Shown: positions 60,125 to 64,000 of the stretch, piece after piece | How the letters are laid out: each line of letters begins with the position of its first letter | How positions within the stretch are numbered: position 1 is the first letter of the stretch | Notes under the pieces: generated by a model | What the model was told of the DNA's origin: nothing | The model's database searches: none | Seen by the model: the letters and a program-made list of their open reading frames with translations, nothing else | DNA from: ECT2AJA-110-A sp035399845 | GTDB lineage: Bacteria > Planctomycetota > Phycisphaerae > UBA1845 > UTPLA1 | Assembly (NCBI GenBank): GCA_035399845.1 | Contig: DAOPJV010000019.1 | Coordinates: 1-64,000 of the forward strand | Direction of reading: 5' to 3' | Length of the DNA stretch: 64,000 nucleotides | Program-made: the position numbers and the translations under genes

Positions 60125-61977
60125 TCCGATTCTCCTTCAAGACCCGTCGAGGGCGATTCGAGCTTCCGCGCGTCGCGTCTCTCTTTCGAAAGTTTGCGCC
60201 GTATGTCCGACCGCATCGAACCAGGCTCTACGCCGCCCTTGCCGCGTCGATCCTCGCCATCGGTTTCCAGCTCCTTTCGCCGTGGCCGATCAAACTGATC
60301 TTCGACCATGTTCTGTCGAACAAAATGTCCGGGTCAGCGCTCGGCGCCCTTATGGATCGACTCGCGTCGGGCCCCGAACAGGCGTTGGCGTGGATCTGCG
60401 CCGCCATCCTCGTCATCGCCATCCTCGAAGCCATGAGCACCCACGTTCGGGAAGTGCTGCTCGCACAGGCGGGGCAGAAGGTCATCGGAAAAATCAGACA
60501 GGATCTCTACGCCCATCTCCAGACGCTGTCACCCTCCGTGTTTGAGCGCCGACAGACGGGAGATCTTCTGACCCGCCTGACCGGCGACATCCAGATGCTG
60601 CGACAGATGCTGCTTGGCGCCGTCATTACCGCCCTTCAGAGCTGCCTCGTCATTGTCGCGATGCTTCTGGCCGCATTCTGGCTGAATGCAAAGCTCGCGT
60701 TGCTTTCGTTCGGCGTCATGCCACTCGTCCTCTATGCGACATGGCGAACGGCGAAGCAGATTCGCCGCGCGGCGACGAAACAGCGTGACAACGAGAGCTT
60801 TGTTGCCGCGCTGGCGCATGACACTCTCGGCGCCATGGCGATCATTCAGGCGTTCAATCGACAGCCCGTTGAACACAAGCGCTTCTCGAGAGTGAATCGA
60901 AGTACCGTGCGGGCCGGCGTCAGGACGACCCGGCTCGAATCGAGGCTCTATCGCACGATCACTGTCGCGTCCGCGACCGGCACCTGTCTGATACTGTTCG
61001 TCGGGGTCCGTGATGTTCTCGCCGGCATCATGACGGCGGGCGATCTTCTTGTGTTCGTCGCCTACCTGCGGGCCATGCAGAAGCCACTGCGCAATCTCGC
61101 AAAGATTGCCGGACAGACTGCAAAGGCCACCGCCTGCGGGGAACGTGTCGCCGAACTCTTCGCGCTGGAGCCGGACGTGACCAATCGGCCCGACGCGCGA
61201 GAGCTGTCTGCGGTACGAGGCCACATCCGCTTCGAGAACGTCAGCTTCGAGTACGCCGACGGCGTCCCGGCGCTCAGCGACGTTTCCATCGACGTCAGCC
61301 CGGGGCAGCGTGTTGCGATCGTCGGATACACCGGCGCCGGCAAGAGCACGCTGGCGCGTCTGCTGCTCCGATTTCACGACCCGAAGGACGGCCGCATCAG
61401 CGTGGATGGCGTTGATATTCGCCAGACTTCCCTTGAGTCCCTTCGGAAACACATCGCCTGGGTACATCAGGACACCGTGCTGTTTGGCATGACCATCCGA
61501 GAGAATATCGCGCTGGGCCGGCCGGACGCATCGCTTGATGAGATTAAAGCTGTCGCGCATCGCGTCTGCGCAGACGAATTCATCGACACGCTGTCCGACG
61601 GATACGACACGCCGCTGGGGCAGGACGGCACAACGCTGTCGGGCGGGCAGCGTCAGCGCCTGGCGCTGGCAAGGGCGCTGCTCCTGAGAGCCCCGATTCT
61701 CATTCTCGACGAACCGGCCACGGGGCTCGACGCTCGAACGCGCCTGCGCGTCGAGGCGGCGTGGATGTCGTCGGATCATCGCCAGTCCACACTCGTCATC
61801 TGTCATCGCCTCGTGCACATGGAACGATTCGATCGAATCATCGTTATGCGGGCGGGTCGCGTCGCCGAATCCGGGACCCATGACGAATTGATGCAGCGCC
61901 AGGGCGAGTACGCTTCGCTGGTTCACAGCGGCCGCGATGATCTGCGGATCCGAGACGAGGGGCGAATCGCATGCTGA
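60121..61977 (+). CDS. ABC transporter, fused permease and ATPase (exporter type)
   Basis: A 618-residue half-transporter of the MsbA/lipid-exporter type. Residues about 35-330 contain six membrane helices (for example LYAALAASILAIGFQLLSPW and VIVAMLLAAFWLNAKLALLS). The ATPase has Walker A GYTGAGKST at 402-410, signature LSGGQRQRLALA at about 506-517 and Walker B ILILDEPATGLD at about 526-537. It should work as a homodimer, flipping or exporting a lipid-linked glycan or similar cargo made by the glycosyltransferases upstream. Start in ATGA overlap with the preceding gene; its last 7 bp overlap the next gene. Confidence 0.92.
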   Translation: MIRFSFKTRRGRFELPRVASLFRKFAPYVRPHRTRLYAALAASILAIGFQLLSPWPIKLIFDHVLSNKMSGSALGALMDRLASGPEQALAWICAAILVIAILEAMSTHVREVLLAQAGQKVIGKIRQDLYAHLQTLSPSVFERRQTGDLLTRLTGDIQMLRQMLLGAVITALQSCLVIVAMLLAAFWLNAKLALLSFGVMPLVLYATWRTAKQIRRAATKQRDNESFVAALAHDTLGAMAIIQAFNRQPVEHKRFSRVNRSTVRAGVRTTRLESRLYRTITVASATGTCLILFVGVRDVLAGIMTAGDLLVFVAYLRAMQKPLRNLAKIAGQTAKATACGERVAELFALEPDVTNRPDARELSAVRGHIRFENVSFEYADGVPALSDVSIDVSPGQRVAIVGYTGAGKSTLARLLLRFHDPKDGRISVDGVDIRQTSLESLRKHIAWVHQDTVLFGMTIRENIALGRPDASLDEIKAVAHRVCADEFIDTLSDGYDTPLGQDGTTLSGGQRQRLALARALLLRAPILILDEPATGLDARTRLRVEAAWMSSDHRQSTLVICHRLVHMERFDRIIVMRAGRVAESGTHDELMQRQGEYASLVHSGRDDLRIRDEGRIAC

Positions 61978-63350
61978 AACACACGCCCGACATACCGACG
62001 GACGACTCTCTGGGTGATCTCGCCGTTGCGTTCGCTCCCGACGCCATCCTGGAGGCGTGTCGACGCGATCTCAATCGTGTTCCTGTCGGGGAGCGCGACG
62101 GATGGAGTGAATGTCGTTTCCTTGAGGCGTTCTATCACCCGCGACGATACTTCAGGGCCGCCTATGCGCTGCTTTCCGATCCCTCGACGCCCGTGAATCG
62201 ATACTGGCCGGAGGCGACAATCATCTACGCGCATGCGCGGCCGAGAGCGACGATGTCGGCCCGCGGTCAACTGATCACGGTCCGCGGCCTTGACGTCGAG
62301 GCCTACGCGTTTCCGAACGATCGGCGACTGCGATCTGTCCGCAGGTTCCAGGGCCGCGAGTCAGCGGTCGAGACGTGGCAGCGCTGGCTCGCGGCCTCAG
62401 GCGACGCATTCCGAATTGCGCCGGACACACTGCGGCGCGTGATGATCCGCTACGTGCCGGAGAAACGATGGGTGCTTCGACTCCGCTGCCGCGGCCTGGA
62501 GGGCGACGGCGCCAACGGAAAAAGGAGCATCGCCGTTCGATGCGCAACAATCCCCCAATGTCGCGAAGTCGTCCGCCGACATCGGATCGTTTCCGCATGC
62601 GCCGCGAAGTCAGGCGTTCGCGTCCCGGCGCTGTCGGGATACGATGAATCCCTCGGGATCATGGCGACGGAGTGGATACGCGGCGATGATCTCGCGACAC
62701 GGCTCTCAACGAATCACTCAACGGACCTGATTTCCGCCGTCGCCGCCGCCACGAGCCGATTTCACGACCTGCCGGCGCCGCTGGCGACAGTGAACACATG
62801 GCGCGCGGGGCGCGACGTCATCGAATCATCCTGCTCAGACCTCGGAATCGCGCTCCCGGAATTCCGGTCAGCGCTGGACGCAATCCAACAGGTTGCGCGG
62901 GAGGCCCCGGCCGATTCCGAATACGGCGAAGACGTGCTGCTGCATGACGATCTTCATCCGTGGCAGTTTCGTGTCAAAGGCGCCGACACCGCAATTCTCG
63001 ACCTTGATCGCGCATGTCGCGGATCCGCCGCCGCGGACGTCGCCAACTTTGTGATTCAGCTGGAATGCCTTGGCGAGCGTTCGGACTCCGACCTGAGCGT
63101 GGATTCAGCGCGGACGCTGGCAAAGCGCTTTCTTCACGCCTACGAGATCGAGAGCGGTCGCGCGTTCGACGACGCCGAGCTCCGATTCCACAGTGTTGTC
63201 GCCTTACTGAAGCTGGCAAATGGCATGATGCGACATATCCGCCCGGATTGGCGATCACTCGCCGGCCATTGCATCCGGCGCGCGTCTGAACTTCTCGTTT
63301 CGCCCGGGCAGAGCGTGCTCACGGGCGGGCCAAAGGGAGCGTCGTTATGA
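61971..63350 (+). CDS. Aminoglycoside-phosphotransferase-fold protein
   Basis: A 459-residue protein. The C-terminal half has the APH/choline-kinase fold: VLLHDDLHPWQFRV at about 322-335 and ILDLDRACRGSAAADVANFV about 15 residues later. The Brenner motif HxDLHPxN has Gln in place of the metal-binding Asn, so activity is uncertain. The N-terminal 190 residues (CRFLEAFYHPRRYFRAAYAL, WPEATIIYAHARPRATMS) are less typical and resemble the extension of sugar- or glycan-locus kinases. It starts by ATG within the end of the ABC gene and ends in ATGA with the prepilin-like gene. Phosphorylation of a small molecule or sugar intermediate is inferred. Confidence 0.75.
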   Translation: MLKHTPDIPTDDSLGDLAVAFAPDAILEACRRDLNRVPVGERDGWSECRFLEAFYHPRRYFRAAYALLSDPSTPVNRYWPEATIIYAHARPRATMSARGQLITVRGLDVEAYAFPNDRRLRSVRRFQGRESAVETWQRWLAASGDAFRIAPDTLRRVMIRYVPEKRWVLRLRCRGLEGDGANGKRSIAVRCATIPQCREVVRRHRIVSACAAKSGVRVPALSGYDESLGIMATEWIRGDDLATRLSTNHSTDLISAVAAATSRFHDLPAPLATVNTWRAGRDVIESSCSDLGIALPEFRSALDAIQQVAREAPADSEYGEDVLLHDDLHPWQFRVKGADTAILDLDRACRGSAAADVANFVIQLECLGERSDSDLSVDSARTLAKRFLHAYEIESGRAFDDAELRFHSVVALLKLANGMMRHIRPDWRSLAGHCIRRASELLVSPGQSVLTGGPKGASL

Positions 63351-64000
63351 GAAACCACATCCGATACGCATTTACGCTGATCGAATTACTGATCGTGATC
63401 TCCATCATCATGATCCTGATCGCGATCCTGCTTCCGGCCCTCAGCGGGTCAAGGAAAGAGGCGTCGAAGACGCAATGCCTGACGCGCATCCGCGAGGTCT
63501 ATGTCGCGCACGCCGAGTACCTTCACAATGAACCGTCGCTTCCTCCGATGAACAACGACGAGGACGACGGGACCTGGCAGTACAACTACCTGATCTGGGA
63601 TGGCGTGGACTTCGACAACAACTTCGGCCCGATTATCCGCTTCAGCGGAATGGCGGACGATCCGACGCCGTTCTTCTGCCCGGTTCAGCGCGATCCGTTT
63701 CACTCGATCAGGACTGCGGAAAACCCGTGGCCGGTTCACGAGGGGTTTGACACGCGGGCCGGATACAGTCGGCGCTATCACGTCTCGGGCAGGAGTCTGT
63801 CACAGATGAAGACCATCGCGCTATTCTCGGATGTGATTCACTACCCCGATGTCGTCGAGCAGGCGCACGTGACCGGCGTCAATGTTGCCTATTCCGACGG
63901 ACACGCAAAGTGGGTCCCGGACCCCGGGATCCTGACAAACAACGAACTCGCGCGGCCTTTCTCGCTCATGGACAACGCAATCATCGAAGACCTGTGGGAC
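63347..64000 (+). CDS. Prepilin-like protein with type II secretion N-terminus (cut by window edge)
   Basis: First 218 codons of a protein that continues past the right edge. The N-terminus (RYAFTLIELLIVISIIMILI) is a type IV prepilin/pseudopilin signal: short basic leader, FTLIE around the cleavage site, then a hydrophobic helix. The later part (NVAYSDGHAKWVPDPGILTN) resembles the C-terminal loop of DUF1559/DUF1559-like planctomycete proteins. In planctomycetes such proteins are abundant and their function is mostly unknown. ATG 63347 overlaps the previous stop (ATGA), so it is part of the glycan cassette message, which is unusual for this family. Confidence 0.87.
   Translation, partial: MRNHIRYAFTLIELLIVISIIMILIAILLPALSGSRKEASKTQCLTRIREVYVAHAEYLHNEPSLPPMNNDEDDGTWQYNYLIWDGVDFDNNFGPIIRFSGMADDPTPFFCPVQRDPFHSIRTAENPWPVHEGFDTRAGYSRRYHVSGRSLSQMKTIALFSDVIHYPDVVEQAHVTGVNVAYSDGHAKWVPDPGILTNNELARPFSLMDNAIIEDLWD

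Noticed and set aside
60529..61926. A 465-codon minus-strand frame opposite the ABC transporter
   Set aside because: Antisense to a gene with Walker A, signature and Walker B motifs; no coding features of its own.

Overview
The window looks like part of a Planctomycetes (Phycisphaerae-like) chromosome. The evidence is two ECF-sigma/Ser-Thr-kinase gene pairs, many very large secreted proteins ending in dockerin-type or PEP-CTERM tails, thrombospondin-3, FG-GAP and beta-helix repeats, a prepilin-like protein, and GC-rich DNA. The lineage is inferred from gene content only; no rRNA or tRNA gene was seen.

Layout. 0-6.6 kb: a minus-strand type I restriction-modification operon in the unusual order hsdR-hsdS-lipoprotein-ion channel-hsdM; hsdM runs off the left edge. 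6.8-12.4 kb: an HTH protein divergent from hsdR, a small sigma-like factor, a secreted HAF-repeat/dockerin protein, and three poorly characterised genes. 12.5-19.4 kb: a phage- or plasmid-derived island with a primase-helicase, iteron-like inverted repeats, a ParB-methyltransferase fusion, a histone-like HARE-HTH protein with a zinc-ribbon partner, a damaged HNH gene and a P27-type terminase small subunit but no large subunit. A promoter-like motif (GGACA-N16-CATAAGTG) occurs three times in it.

19.3-28.7 kb: a 2,207-residue FG-GAP/Ig/propeller/dockerin protein bracketed by direct repeats of about 335 bp that contain the 3' end of the terminase gene, then a kelch/TSP3 protein. 28.9-41.3 kb: an ECF-sigma/kinase pair, then accessory DNA mixing single genes (HTH protein, methyltransferase, PEP-CTERM HAF protein, YebC, DUF6896-like protein) with two dispersed repeat families and a collapsed second type I RM locus. 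41.4-55.9 kb: a 2,359-residue autotransporter-type/beta-helix protein, a dockerin fragment, a second ECF-sigma/kinase pair (kinase with WD40 repeats) and a lamin-tail-like dockerin protein, closed by a strong terminator. 56.3-64 kb: a tightly overlapping plus-strand cassette of three glycosyltransferases, an ABC exporter, an aminoglycoside-phosphotransferase-like protein and a prepilin-like protein, probably for making and exporting a surface polysaccharide or glycolipid.

Most interesting points: an ion-channel gene and a lipoprotein gene inside a type I RM operon; the repeated promoter-like motif and the candidate replication origin in the island; and the mosaic of direct repeats that bracket or follow surface-protein and kinase genes. 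All family assignments come from reading motifs by eye; no database search was run.
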